DNA of 64,000 nt, from the NCBI RefSeq assembly GCF_025264645.1, contig NZ_CP073696.1, forward strand, positions 2,108,001-2,172,000. Reading direction: 5' to 3'. The notes under the pieces are model-generated. The model had not been told where the DNA came from, did not search any database, and saw only the letters and a program-made list of their open reading frames with translations. The translations under genes were made by a program, and so were the position numbers. The stretch is from Edaphobacter lichenicola (GTDB taxonomy: Bacteria > Acidobacteriota > Terriglobia > Terriglobales > Acidobacteriaceae). Below, piece by piece: positions 53,958 through 62,243 of this stretch; position 1 is the stretch's first letter; each line of letters starts with the position of its first letter.

Positions 53958-55112
53958 GTGAAGACGGTCTATCATCTGCTCGACGAAAGAGAGCCTTTCT
54001 CTGAAGTAAATGGCGGAGCCATCTCTAGGTGGGCTGCCAACACGCTGCGCGACGGCGACGAAGTCGTCATCTGTCCCTCGTTCGATGACTCGTATGGGTT
54101 CCCAATCGAGCGCCTCTATGAACTTCCACGCTGGAGTTCTGTCGGAACAGTTCATCCCGTCATCTACAGATCGCCCTGGCCAATTCAGAGATGGACCTAT
54201 ATCTACCTCTTTCAAGACCTGCTGCAAAGAGTCAAAGCAGGCGATGTCGTCTATGTCCACAACCGTCCCGCATGTGCGGCTACACTCGCGACCCTTGCTG
54301 ACAAATACGGCATCCAGGTTGTGCTGCACATGCACAACTCGATGCTGCTGCAGGCGAACAGCGGCCAGATCAACGCTCTTCGACACACTCCGATCGTCTT
54401 CTGCAGTGAGTTCCTTCGACGAGAAGCCGCAGCCGCACTCCCCAACAAATTCGAGAAGACTTACATCGTTTACAACGGCGCAGACGGCGTAAAGTTCCGT
54501 CCACCCGAGCGGGATGGCAACTCCATCCCCACCGTCATCTTCACGGGCCGCCTCGTGCCATACAAAGGCGTCCACGTCTTGCTTGAGGCGATGCGCATCC
54601 TCGAAAAGAGCGGAGTCGCCGCAAACTGTCAGATCGTAGGCGGCTCTGGCTTCGGCAACAGCAAAGGCACCCGATACACACGAAAGCTGGAGCGCCTCAA
54701 GCCGAACAACACGGAACTCGTCGGTTACAAATCCGGCGCGGCGCTCGCCGAGATGCTTCGCAGCGCCAGCATCTTCGCCTGTCCCTCCATCTGGAACGAT
54801 CCCTTCCCTCTCGCCCCCATCGAAGCGATGGCAACTGGCCTTCCCGTCGTCGCCTCCAATGTTGGCGGCATTCCAGAGGCGTTAGCCTACGGTGGCGGTC
54901 TGCTTGTCCCACCCAACAACCCCGAAGCACTGGCCGGCGCTCTTAGAAAACTAATCGAAGACCCAGCCTATCGCCAGGAGATGGGGCATCGAGGTCACGC
55001 CTCGTATCTCGACTACTTCGTCTGGGACAAGGTCAGAGATCAGTACGAAGTAGTGATCGAAGAGCTATCTGCGGACGCCGCCGTGCCCGCGACAGTAGGC
55101 TCAAAGGCGTAA
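53958..55112 (+). CDS. GT4 family glycosyltransferase
   Basis: 384 residues with GTG start (AAGGGGTG upstream). GT-B fold: N-terminal half with EVNGGAISRWAANTLRDGDEV and HMHNSMLLQANSGQI, C-terminal donor domain with VIFTGRLVPYKGVHVLLEAM and the E-x7-E motif in PSIWNDPFPLAPIEAMATGLPVVASNVGGIPE. Likely adds one sugar of the repeat unit. Plus strand, after the acyltransferase by 70 bases. Confidence 0.93.
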   Translation: MKTVYHLLDEREPFSEVNGGAISRWAANTLRDGDEVVICPSFDDSYGFPIERLYELPRWSSVGTVHPVIYRSPWPIQRWTYIYLFQDLLQRVKAGDVVYVHNRPACAATLATLADKYGIQVVLHMHNSMLLQANSGQINALRHTPIVFCSEFLRREAAAALPNKFEKTYIVYNGADGVKFRPPERDGNSIPTVIFTGRLVPYKGVHVLLEAMRILEKSGVAANCQIVGGSGFGNSKGTRYTRKLERLKPNNTELVGYKSGAALAEMLRSASIFACPSIWNDPFPLAPIEAMATGLPVVASNVGGIPEALAYGGGLLVPPNNPEALAGALRKLIEDPAYRQEMGHRGHASYLDYFVWDKVRDQYEVVIEELSADAAVPATVGSKA

Positions 55113-55198
55113 AGGCCCGCGTACAACCGACGAACAACCACTTGTGTCCCTGAAACATCTTCTGCGTGCAACGTCCCTCTCACGAAGGAGAAGCTCCG

Positions 55199-57505
55199 AT
55201 GAAAATCAAAGCGATATGGTTGACAATTCTATGGATCCTCTCGACCACCAACCTGCATCGCGCGGCTGCGCTCCAGGCCACCACAGGAGCGTCGGACATC
55301 CCACCCGGCTCTGTCTTCAACCCGCCCAAAGAGAACGCCTGCCAGTCGAACTACGATCAGTTCTACGAGACCGAGCCTGGCGTCTACGCCTACTGGGCGC
55401 TCTGTGAGCCTGGCTCCCCCATCCAGATTTACGACTACGTCGGCCAGTACGATCTCACGCCAGCAAAGCACTCCTTCGGCGCCGGAGTAATCAGCGGCGG
55501 CGCTCCAGGCCCCGTACAGGACGGCGAAACTGCGGCATCGGTCCAAAGTTCGGCCCATGGCATCTCAAATCAAGGCATTCCGATGAACACCCATCAAGGC
55601 ACTCTCTCCGCCTGGATCAACGGAGACGCGCCCAACTACGCCGTACCCGCAGTCCTCTTTCAAGCGGTTCAGGGCAAATCGATGGTCGGCATCAAGGTAG
55701 GCACCACCAACAACGCCATCTGCTTCAGTGGAGGTTACACAAACGCAGACGCAGTTGTCGCGACCGCACAGAAGTGCGGCTACACCGCAAGCACCTGGCA
55801 TCGCGTCGTTCTAACCTGGTCCGACGGCAGCCTCAACCTCTACGTCGACGGAGCCTCCGTCGCATCCGGTAAATACCAAGGCGCACTCGATAACAAAGTC
55901 TTCATGTACAGGCTGTTTCCCGGCTGCTGCATCGCAGCGAAGCAGATGACGCTGGCAAAGGTATCTGTCTCTCATCAGTCATGGACCGCAGCGCAGGTCG
56001 CCGCAGACTTCGCACCTCAGTTCCCTAAGATCCCCGCTGCCGGCGTTTACGTCAGTTCACAAAAGCTCGGCACCATTCACAAGGACGTGCTCGGATTTGC
56101 AGGCATGAGCCCAGGCACCTCAAACCCGCAGGTCCGCGCTGCCCTGCTCTCCGGCCTCAAAGAAACTGGCGTCACCTTCCTCCGCTACGCCGAAGGCCAG
56201 GGAGGCATCGATGCCGATCTCCAGGACTGGCAAGGCCGCGGCGCATGCACCAAAACACAGGGTGTCGCTGGCAAAGTTGCCAACACCGTCGCCCCCGGCC
56301 CCGACGACTACATTCAAGGCGTCGCCAAGCCCCTGAACCTTGGCATCGTCTACACCGTCAACTACGGAACCAATCCCCCAGCCTGCAACGCCGGCGGAGA
56401 TCCTGAGATCAACGGCGCCAGCCTCGTCCGCTACACCAATCGCACCAAGGGCTACGGAATCAAGTTTTGGGAGGTCGGCAACGAAGTCTACTCCAACTTC
56501 AGCGAAACCGACTTTCACGACCATCCCAACACCGGCGACAGCTACGCAAAGTACGAGCCCGCCTTCTATCAGGCGATGAAGGCCGAAGATCCCTCCATCA
56601 AGATCGGCGTTCCCATCAGCCTCGCCATCTACTCCTGGCAGGCCGGATTCAGCCTCCCCGTCTTCAACGGTGCCAGCTACGACGCGGTTATCTTTCACAA
56701 CTACCCAATCAGCGATCCCATCACCGACGGCGCTACCCTCTATCAGGATCGTGTCGCCTCAAACACAAGCCGTGTTCGTGGAGAACTCCTCGCCATCCAG
56801 ACGGCTCTTCTCAACGCAGGCAAAAGCCCCGACGCCATCTGGGTTACAGAATGGAATGGAGAACAGGCCGGAAATGCATGGTCGAAGCAGACCATTGGAG
56901 CCGCCACCCCGCTCTTTGTCACCTCCCAGCTCGCCGAATACATGATGGCCGGCGTCCAGATCGCGACTTGGTTCGCCCAGGGCACCCCAAACGTATGCTC
57001 CACCTTCAACTACGACTACAAAGGGGAGACCTCCTACAGTTGGTATAAATGCGGCAATCCCGCTCTCGTCTACACCGGCCCGATCCCCAACAAAGGAGAG
57101 GTCGCCGTCGGCCTTCGCGCCGGAGACCTCTTCCCTGCCGGCCGCGGCTTCCAAATCCTCTCGCAAAGTGGATTTGTAACCGAAGGCGAGCATATGCTCC
57201 GCACCCAGACCGACCTCGAAAAAGCTCCATGGCTCTTGAGCTATGCTGCGACCCATGGATCGTCCTACGCTGTCATCCTCATCAACCGCGATCGAGACGA
57301 AGCCCACACCGTTCCAATCGCTTTTGCCAACAAGGCCGCAGGCAGATCGGTTCAGCAATGGACCTACGGCAGAGCCCAGTACGACAAGACACGCCAGGGC
57401 GATTGGTCAGCCGCCCCCGTCTCTTCCAGGCATGGGCCATGGAACTCAACCTTCACGGCAACCCTCCCACCGTGGAGCGTCAACGTATTCGTCTTCGACA
57501 ACTGA
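55199..57505 (+). CDS. Secreted glycoside hydrolase with N-terminal lectin-like domain
   Basis: A 768-residue exported protein from ATG 55199 (GAAGGAG upstream; signal MKIKAIWLTILWILSTT...). Residues about 60-280 are LamG/concanavalin-like (TLSAWINGDAPNY, WHRVVLTWSDGSLNLYVDG). From about 300 onward a clan GH-A-like barrel appears, with the acid/base candidate Glu429 in FWEVGNEVYSNF and the nucleophile candidate Glu551 in WVTEWNGEQAG. The ending SVQQWTYG...STFTATLPPWSVNVFVFD is the beta-sandwich cap seen in arabinofuranosidase-like enzymes. In this locus it may cut or trim the exopolysaccharide. Exact GH family not assigned. Confidence 0.85.
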   Translation: MKIKAIWLTILWILSTTNLHRAAALQATTGASDIPPGSVFNPPKENACQSNYDQFYETEPGVYAYWALCEPGSPIQIYDYVGQYDLTPAKHSFGAGVISGGAPGPVQDGETAASVQSSAHGISNQGIPMNTHQGTLSAWINGDAPNYAVPAVLFQAVQGKSMVGIKVGTTNNAICFSGGYTNADAVVATAQKCGYTASTWHRVVLTWSDGSLNLYVDGASVASGKYQGALDNKVFMYRLFPGCCIAAKQMTLAKVSVSHQSWTAAQVAADFAPQFPKIPAAGVYVSSQKLGTIHKDVLGFAGMSPGTSNPQVRAALLSGLKETGVTFLRYAEGQGGIDADLQDWQGRGACTKTQGVAGKVANTVAPGPDDYIQGVAKPLNLGIVYTVNYGTNPPACNAGGDPEINGASLVRYTNRTKGYGIKFWEVGNEVYSNFSETDFHDHPNTGDSYAKYEPAFYQAMKAEDPSIKIGVPISLAIYSWQAGFSLPVFNGASYDAVIFHNYPISDPITDGATLYQDRVASNTSRVRGELLAIQTALLNAGKSPDAIWVTEWNGEQAGNAWSKQTIGAATPLFVTSQLAEYMMAGVQIATWFAQGTPNVCSTFNYDYKGETSYSWYKCGNPALVYTGPIPNKGEVAVGLRAGDLFPAGRGFQILSQSGFVTEGEHMLRTQTDLEKAPWLLSYAATHGSSYAVILINRDRDEAHTVPIAFANKAAGRSVQQWTYGRAQYDKTRQGDWSAAPVSSRHGPWNSTFTATLPPWSVNVFVFDN

Positions 57506-57602
57506 TCGAACATCAGACCAATCCATCCTTGCAGTCACAAATTGAAAACGGATAGAGTGAACCTCACGCGGCACGAACAAAATACCGGGATCTGGATAAA
57601 AA

Positions 57603-57962
57603 ATGAAAACGCTCCTGCTCTGCCTCGCACTCTTCGGTTGGCAACTTCAAAGCAACACGCCGCAGAAAGTCGTCCGCCTTCTCCATACCCCGTCGATTCC
57701 CGTTACCGCTCGAGGAGAGATGATCGAACTCCTCAGCCCCCACGACGTAGTAGGCCTGCCCGTACAGGTTCCAGGACCTGACAACAACGGTGTCGAGTGG
57801 TTCGTCGACGTCCGAAACCTCGGCCCCAACGACGTAACCATTCAAAGCGTGAATGTGTCGACCATGGAAAACGGCCCTCAATTTTCGGTTCTCCTCCACC
57901 CCAAGGACGTAACCAGAATCCGCGCCGCCGGATCCAAATACATCTCCACCAGGCGCAACTAG
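57603..57962 (+). CDS. Small exported protein of unknown function
   Basis: A 119-residue protein with a signal peptide (MKTLLLCLALFGWQLQSNTP) and a short beta-rich domain (EWFVDVRNLGPNDVTIQSVNVSTMENG), resembling a single Ig-like or cupredoxin-like strand set. No cysteine in the mature part. No family recognised. It follows the glycoside hydrolase by about 100 bases and is probably in the same unit. Confidence 0.65.
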   Translation: MKTLLLCLALFGWQLQSNTPQKVVRLLHTPSIPVTARGEMIELLSPHDVVGLPVQVPGPDNNGVEWFVDVRNLGPNDVTIQSVNVSTMENGPQFSVLLHPKDVTRIRAAGSKYISTRRN

Positions 57963-58160
57963 CGAACCACCATGGAGCACACGGTCGTCCTCGCCAACGA
58001 TCACAGTTGCCAGAATCGGCAATCGGCACGATTTTGCTGTGGCCATGACCGCACGAGGAAAACAGGCATCAAAGAGAGAAGAATCCAGACGGCATGTTGC
58101 CGTAGGCTTGTGCTTTTAGGTTATTGCCAGAGTTCGTGTCGAGCCGCCTTTGCACTTGTT

Positions 58161-58185
58161 TGTCATTCCCGAAGGGAATCTGCGT
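58161..58185. repeat. Short REP-like palindrome
   Basis: ATTCCC-GAA-GGGAAT (58165-58179) flanked by TGTC and CTGCG. The block TGTCATTCCCGAAGGGAATC looks like a dispersed intergenic palindrome of Terriglobia genomes, from memory of such sequences rather than a search. It lies about 50 bases before the TlpA-like gene. Confidence 0.45.
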
Positions 58186-58227
58186 TTCCAATCTAGACCA
58201 TAAGAAAATTGACATAAGGAGTGCACG

Positions 58228-58836
58228 ATGAAGCTTGTTCAAACCCTGCCGTGGAAGCTGTGGATCGCTGCAACAGTGTGCGGAGCGACGTTGGTTGGTG
58301 CGTGTGTGATGGCTCGATCTGTTCTGGCCCAGGCTGCGCAGACAACAACAACGCAGGTGATCACGGTTCCAGTAAAGGGGCTCCCCGACACCCTGACTCC
58401 AGCCGACCAGAGAAAGGCCGCTCCCGACTTTACCCTCAACGACACCCAGGGTCACTCCGTGAGTCTGTCCGGATACAAGGGCAAGGTCGTGCTGCTCGAC
58501 TTCTGGGCGACATGGTGTGCGGCGTGCCAGTTTGAGGTTCCCTGGTACAGCGAGTTCTCGAAGAAGTATGCAGATAAGGGACTCGCTGTGGTCGGCGTCT
58601 CGATGGACAAGGATGGTCTGACTTCGGTCAAGCCGTATATGGAACAGAAGAAGATGGACTACACCGTGGTGCTTGGCAACGACTATCTGGTGCCGCAGTT
58701 TGGCCTGAAGACGATCCCGGTGACCTGGCTGATCGATCGCGAAGGCAGGGTCGCGGTCGCGCATGTCGGTATGGCCGATAAGGAGAGCTTTGAAGCGAAT
58801 ATCCAGAAGTTGTTGCAGGAAGGCGCTCCGCAGTAG
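58228..58836 (+). CDS. TlpA/ResA-like periplasmic thioredoxin
   Basis: A 202-residue thiol-disulphide oxidoreductase with an N-terminal signal anchor (LWIAATVCGATLVGACVMA). The thioredoxin-like domain is of the AhpC/TSA-Redoxin kind: APDFTLNDTQGHSVSLSGYKGKVVLLDFWATWCAACQFEVP with active-site CAAC, and cis-Pro in LKTIPVTWLIDREGRV. Expected to reduce apocytochromes or other periplasmic disulphides. AAGGAG is upstream of the ATG. Confidence 0.93.
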   Translation: MKLVQTLPWKLWIAATVCGATLVGACVMARSVLAQAAQTTTTQVITVPVKGLPDTLTPADQRKAAPDFTLNDTQGHSVSLSGYKGKVVLLDFWATWCAACQFEVPWYSEFSKKYADKGLAVVGVSMDKDGLTSVKPYMEQKKMDYTVVLGNDYLVPQFGLKTIPVTWLIDREGRVAVAHVGMADKESFEANIQKLLQEGAPQ

Positions 58837-58905
58837 TGTCATGTCGGGTCAAGGCATCTAGAATAAGGCGCCTGTTATCCACCGTTCTCAGCAAAAGGTA
58901 GCCTC

Positions 58906-59044
58906 CAAAATCCGGGTAGCCGCCCAAAACTCAGGTGGCTCCCAAACCTCTGTCCCCCCAAAACCTGGGTGGCCCCAAAAATCCGGGTGGCCCATCCTTT
59001 GCAGCTTCATCGCAAAGGGTGGGTTATTCGCGCCAAAGCGCGAA
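58906..59044. repeat. Tandem degenerate 18-bp repeats followed by two small hairpins
   Basis: Five imperfect units of about 18 bases with the core CAAAATCCGGGTGGCC run from 58906 to 58994. Right after come CCTTTGC...GCAAAGG (58996-59018) and TTCGCGC-CAAA-GCGCGAA (59027-59044), 7-bp stems. On the minus strand the units would read as GHPDFWGHPGFGG-like peptides, a signature of spurious ORFs in acidobacterial annotation. It lies in the gap between two plus-strand genes and is probably a dispersed non-coding element. Confidence 0.7.
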
Positions 59045-59660
59045 CAGCATTCTCCCCTCGCCCGATACTCCCAAACGATGACATCGATCTTGACCAGCAA
59101 GCCGGCACGGAACACCAGCGATAATTCCACGCGTCACCACCCAAACACCATCGAAGCACCACGAATCTGCACCGCCCCGGCACAAATATCGCTCGAAGGA
59201 AGACCCTATCCGCGACAAAATTCCAGCGTTCCACACCGTGATGTCGCTCTATGGCAATGTTCAGCCACAAGCTGAAACCAGGACAAGATGAGAGACGATG
59301 AGCTGCCATGCCAGACCCGCCTCCCCAAGCCCAGCCAAAATCCTGTCAAGCCCCAAGGTAGCGAAAACCCGCGCCAACACTGGCGATCCGGCTGGCGTAT
59401 TCACCCCCTCCAACTCCCTATAATTAAAGAAGGAGGTAAATCCCGGGGTGGCAGGCTGCAAACGTGGCACGGAAGATCACAACCTCACCGTACGATGCCG
59501 AAAACACCCGCAACCCATTGACTCCAGGTATTTTGTCAATAAAACCAACAGAATCAATATTTTACAGACAGCATCACCGCGTAAGCTAAACAAAATAAAA
59601 TACTTCCCTGCAAGATACCTCAAGGGGGGAGGGGGGTACCCAATCGCAGACATAGCCCGA
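59045..59660. other. Long intergenic region with A/T-rich and G-run segments
   Basis: Roughly 600 bases with no convincing gene. 59520-59600 is markedly A/T-rich. G-runs of six bases stand at 59624-59636, and an isolated GGAGG at 59431-59435 precedes a GTG that is in frame with the B12 subunit. The composition differs from the flanks and suggests another dispersed element. Everything between 58837 and the gene at 59676 belongs to one repeat-rich gap. Confidence 0.5.
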
Positions 59661-59666
59661 TATACT
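59661..59666 (+). promoter_or_regulatory. Candidate -10 box ahead of the B12-binding subunit
   Basis: TATACT nine bases before the ATG at 59676, no Shine-Dalgarno sequence. Fits a leaderless or nearly leaderless mRNA. Confidence 0.4.
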
Positions 59667-59675
59667 CAAGACCCG

Positions 59676-60095
59676 ATGACATCCACTCCTCCAATCCGTG
59701 TTCTGGTCGCCAAACCCGGCCTCGACGGCCACGACCGTGGCGCAAAGATCATCGCCCGTGCCCTCCGCGACGCCGGCATGGAGGTCATCTACACCGGCCT
59801 CCGCCAAACCCCGGAGATGATCGTCTCCGCCGCCATTCAAGAGGACGTCGACTGCATCGGACTCTCCATCCTCTCCGGGGCCCACAACGTCATCGTTCCC
59901 CGCATTACCACCCTCTTGCGCGAGCAAAAAGCAGAAGACATCCTCCTCGTCCTCGGCGGCACCATCCCCGACGAAGATCAGCCCAAACTAAAAGAAAACG
60001 GCGTCTCGGCCATCTTCGGGCCGGGAACGCCGCTTGAAACAACCATTACCTTCATCCGCGAGCACGTAAAACCTCGCGGCCTGCTGACTATCTAA
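59676..60095 (+). CDS. Free-standing B12-binding subunit of methylmalonyl-CoA-type mutase
   Basis: A 139-residue cobalamin-binding domain: [24 protein letters not shown] carries the DxHxxG lower-ligand motif (His in LDGHDRG), then GLSILSGAH and [30 protein letters not shown] complete the Rossmann-like fold. It is the small half of a split mutase (methylmalonyl-CoA or a related acyl-CoA); no catalytic large subunit is in the window. An in-frame extension back to a GTG at 59448 is odd in composition and not preferred. Near leucine degradation genes, though on the other strand. Confidence 0.92.
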   Translation: MTSTPPIRVLVAKPGLDGHDRGAKIIARALRDAGMEVIYTGLRQTPEMIVSAAIQEDVDCIGLSILSGAHNVIVPRITTLLREQKAEDILLVLGGTIPDEDQPKLKENGVSAIFGPGTPLETTITFIREHVKPRGLLTI

Positions 60096-60165
60096 CAACA
60101 ACGTAGCCGCCACATATCTGGACTCTGAGATGAGAGCATCCGCGCGAGAGCGCGAACCGCCCTTC

Positions 60166-60906
60166 TTACCAGGGCAACGGCTTGCCCAGATGGACATAAG
60201 CGCCATTCGGCCCGCTATCCTGCAGCGTCGCCAGCTCCACCGAGGTCTTCGCACCGGTCTCGATGTCGAGCTGCGCGCCTTCACCGCCCATATCCGTCTT
60301 CACCCATCCGGGGTGGGCCGAGTTCACCTTGATCTTCGTATTCTTCAACTCATGAGCGAGATGAATGGTGAACGAGTTGAGCGCGGCCTTCGAAGCGTCA
60401 TACGCAAACGTCTTCGCATCGTAGATGAAAGACCCCGGCGTAGCATGCAGCGTATTCGAGCCCAGAATGCTCGACAGATTCACAATCCGGCCGCCGAGAC
60501 TCTTCTTGAGAAGCGGCAGCAGAGTCTGAGTCAGCTCCACCACGGCAAAAAAATTCGTATTAAAGGTCTTCTGCAAAACATCTTTCGAGGTCGTAGACGT
60601 CTCATTCGCCTTCCGGCCGTCGAGGAAGATGCCCGCATTGTTCACCAGAATATCGAGTCTTCCGTAGTCCTTCTCGATCAACTTGGCAACCGCAGAGAAA
60701 TCTGCCGAGTTCTCCATATCAAGCTTGACCGCCCAAGCCTCGACGCCATCCTTCTTCAGCTCCGCAACCGCAGCCTCACCTTTGGCCTCATCGCGAACAC
60801 CGATCAGCACCGTAATTCCAAGCTTGCCCAACTGCCGAGCCGTCTCCAGCCCAATCCCCTTATTTCCACCCGTAATCAGCGCAACCTTCTTGTCAGTACT
60901 CATCAA
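60166..60906 (-). CDS. Short-chain dehydrogenase/reductase (carbonyl reductase-like)
   Basis: A 246-residue NAD(P)-dependent oxidoreductase: cofactor loop TGGNKGIG, NNAG, catalytic Ser in NLSSILGS and the YDASK active-site motif (YxxxK). Similar in pattern to carbonyl reductase-type SDRs of plants and bacteria. Its substrate cannot be read from the sequence. Last in a minus-strand row beginning with the carboxylase; 13 bases after the thioesterase gene. Confidence 0.92.
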   Translation of the reverse strand: MMSTDKKVALITGGNKGIGLETARQLGKLGITVLIGVRDEAKGEAAVAELKKDGVEAWAVKLDMENSADFSAVAKLIEKDYGRLDILVNNAGIFLDGRKANETSTTSKDVLQKTFNTNFFAVVELTQTLLPLLKKSLGGRIVNLSSILGSNTLHATPGSFIYDAKTFAYDASKAALNSFTIHLAHELKNTKIKVNSAHPGWVKTDMGGEGAQLDIETGAKTSVELATLQDSGPNGAYVHLGKPLPW

Positions 60907-60919
60907 CTCACCTCATCCT

Positions 60920-61390
60920 CTAGACAGACTTCAAACCATCTCCAGGATGAGATGCCTGAGACTTCAGATAAGCACCAAAACGTTCGGCGTATTTGGGCGG
61001 CAGACTCTGCTTCTTCATGTCCTTGCCCACAACGACATGGACAGTCTCCCCTTCGCACAGCAGCACACCATCCGCAACCCGCAGCACCTTATACCCAAAC
61101 CGGATCACTGCACCCCGCGACGCCAGCAGCCGCGTCTCCACCACCAACTCATCGTCGTACCGCGCCGGCGCACGATACTTGACATGAACATCCACAACCG
61201 CGATACCGCAGCCCTCTTCCGCTTCCATCCGCTTGTAATCCAATCCCATGCTGCGAATCAGCTCCACCCGCCCCACCTCAAACCAGATCAGATAGTTCGA
61301 GTGGTATACCACCCCCATCTGATCGGTCTCGGCATACCGCACCCGCACCCGAGCCTCACCAACATATCTCTCTGCCAACACTTCAGTCAT
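60920..61390 (-). CDS. Hotdog-fold acyl-CoA thioesterase (YbgC/FadM type)
   Basis: A 156-residue single hotdog domain with VRVRYAETDQMGVVYHSNYLIWFEVGRVELIRS, including the catalytic Asp and the YHSNYL segment of YbgC/4-hydroxybenzoyl-CoA thioesterases. It hydrolyses acyl-CoA esters. It stands 48 bases after the enoyl-CoA hydratase gene and has its own TAGACT box six bases ahead of the ATG, so it may be transcribed separately as a leaderless mRNA. Confidence 0.92.
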   Translation of the reverse strand: MTEVLAERYVGEARVRVRYAETDQMGVVYHSNYLIWFEVGRVELIRSMGLDYKRMEAEEGCGIAVVDVHVKYRAPARYDDELVVETRLLASRGAVIRFGYKVLRVADGVLLCEGETVHVVVGKDMKKQSLPPKYAERFGAYLKSQASHPGDGLKSV

Positions 61391-61396
61391 CCTGAT

Positions 61397-61402
61397 AGTC
61401 TA
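61397..61402 (-). promoter_or_regulatory. Candidate -10 box of a leaderless thioesterase mRNA
   Basis: Minus-strand TAGACT followed by exactly six bases and the ATG at 61390. No Shine-Dalgarno sequence. Same geometry as ruvC, pilD, ctaB and cyaY. Confidence 0.45.
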
Positions 61403-61438
61403 CCGAATCTGACCCGCGATTCAGACCGATAGCTCCGG

Positions 61439-62221
61439 CTAAGTCGTACCCCAAACAGGCTTCCTCTTCTCCAGGAACGCCGAAATACCTTCTCGAAAGT
61501 CATGCGTCGTCCGCGCTTCTGCGCTCGCAGCCAATGCCTCTGCAATTGCCGAATCCAACCACGCCTTACTCTGCGCCCGCAAAAGCCGCTTCGTAGCGGT
61601 CAGCGCCTCAGGACTATTCGTCTTCAGCACCCCCACCAACTCCACAGTTCGAGCTGCCAGCTTATCGAGCGGCACAACCTCACTCACCAGCCCCAGTCGT
61701 TCCGCCTCCTCACTCGTAAACAGCCGCCCGGTCAACAGCAAGTCGCGCGCCGCCTTCTCCCCAATCTGAAGCACAAGAAACGCTGATACCACCGCGGGTA
61801 CAAATCCGATTCTTACCTCTGTATATCCAAACTTGGCACCCGGCACGGCCAGTGTGAAGTCGCACATCGTAGCCAACCCCGTCCCCCCGGCTACTGCCGC
61901 GCCATGAACCGCTGCAATCGTCGGCTTTGGTAGTTCATATAGTGTCCGAAACAGTAACGCAATCCGTTCGGCGTCCGCGGTATGCTCCGCTGCTGACCTA
62001 TCACTCATCGCCTGGAGAGCACTCAGATCAAGCCCAGCACAAAACGACTCCCCTGCTCCAGCAAACACCACCACGCGACAGTTGCTCGCAGCAGCCTCAC
62101 GCATCGCTGCAATTAGTTCTTGTTGCATCTCTGGCGTCAGAGCATTCCGCCGCTCAGGACGGTTCAATGTAATCGTGCAGACACCGTATTCCTCTGTCAC
62201 CAAAATCGTCGAATAACTCAC
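61439..62221 (-). CDS. Enoyl-CoA hydratase/isomerase (probably methylglutaconyl-CoA hydratase)
   Basis: A crotonase-fold enzyme of 260 residues from GTG 62221 (MSYSTILVTEEYG), chosen because GGGGAGGG lies just upstream. A longer reading from 62302 overlaps the HMG-CoA lyase gene. The oxyanion-hole segments are GAGESFCAGLDL and HGAAVAGGTGLATMCDF. The neighbours are HMG-CoA lyase and an acyl-CoA carboxylase beta subunit, so the likely step is hydration of 3-methylglutaconyl-CoA in leucine breakdown (liuC-like). That is inferred from context. Confidence 0.92.
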   Translation of the reverse strand: MSYSTILVTEEYGVCTITLNRPERRNALTPEMQQELIAAMREAAASNCRVVVFAGAGESFCAGLDLSALQAMSDRSAAEHTADAERIALLFRTLYELPKPTIAAVHGAAVAGGTGLATMCDFTLAVPGAKFGYTEVRIGFVPAVVSAFLVLQIGEKAARDLLLTGRLFTSEEAERLGLVSEVVPLDKLAARTVELVGVLKTNSPEALTATKRLLRAQSKAWLDSAIAEALAASAEARTTHDFREGISAFLEKRKPVWGTT

Positions 62222-62243
62222 AAACCCTCCCCAACGTACTGCT

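Noticed and set aside
59448..59675. 76-residue N-terminal extension of the B12-binding protein
   Set aside because: It runs through A/T-rich and G-run sequence, has no conserved features and would push the domain start far inside; the ATG at 59676 fits the family and has a TATACT box.
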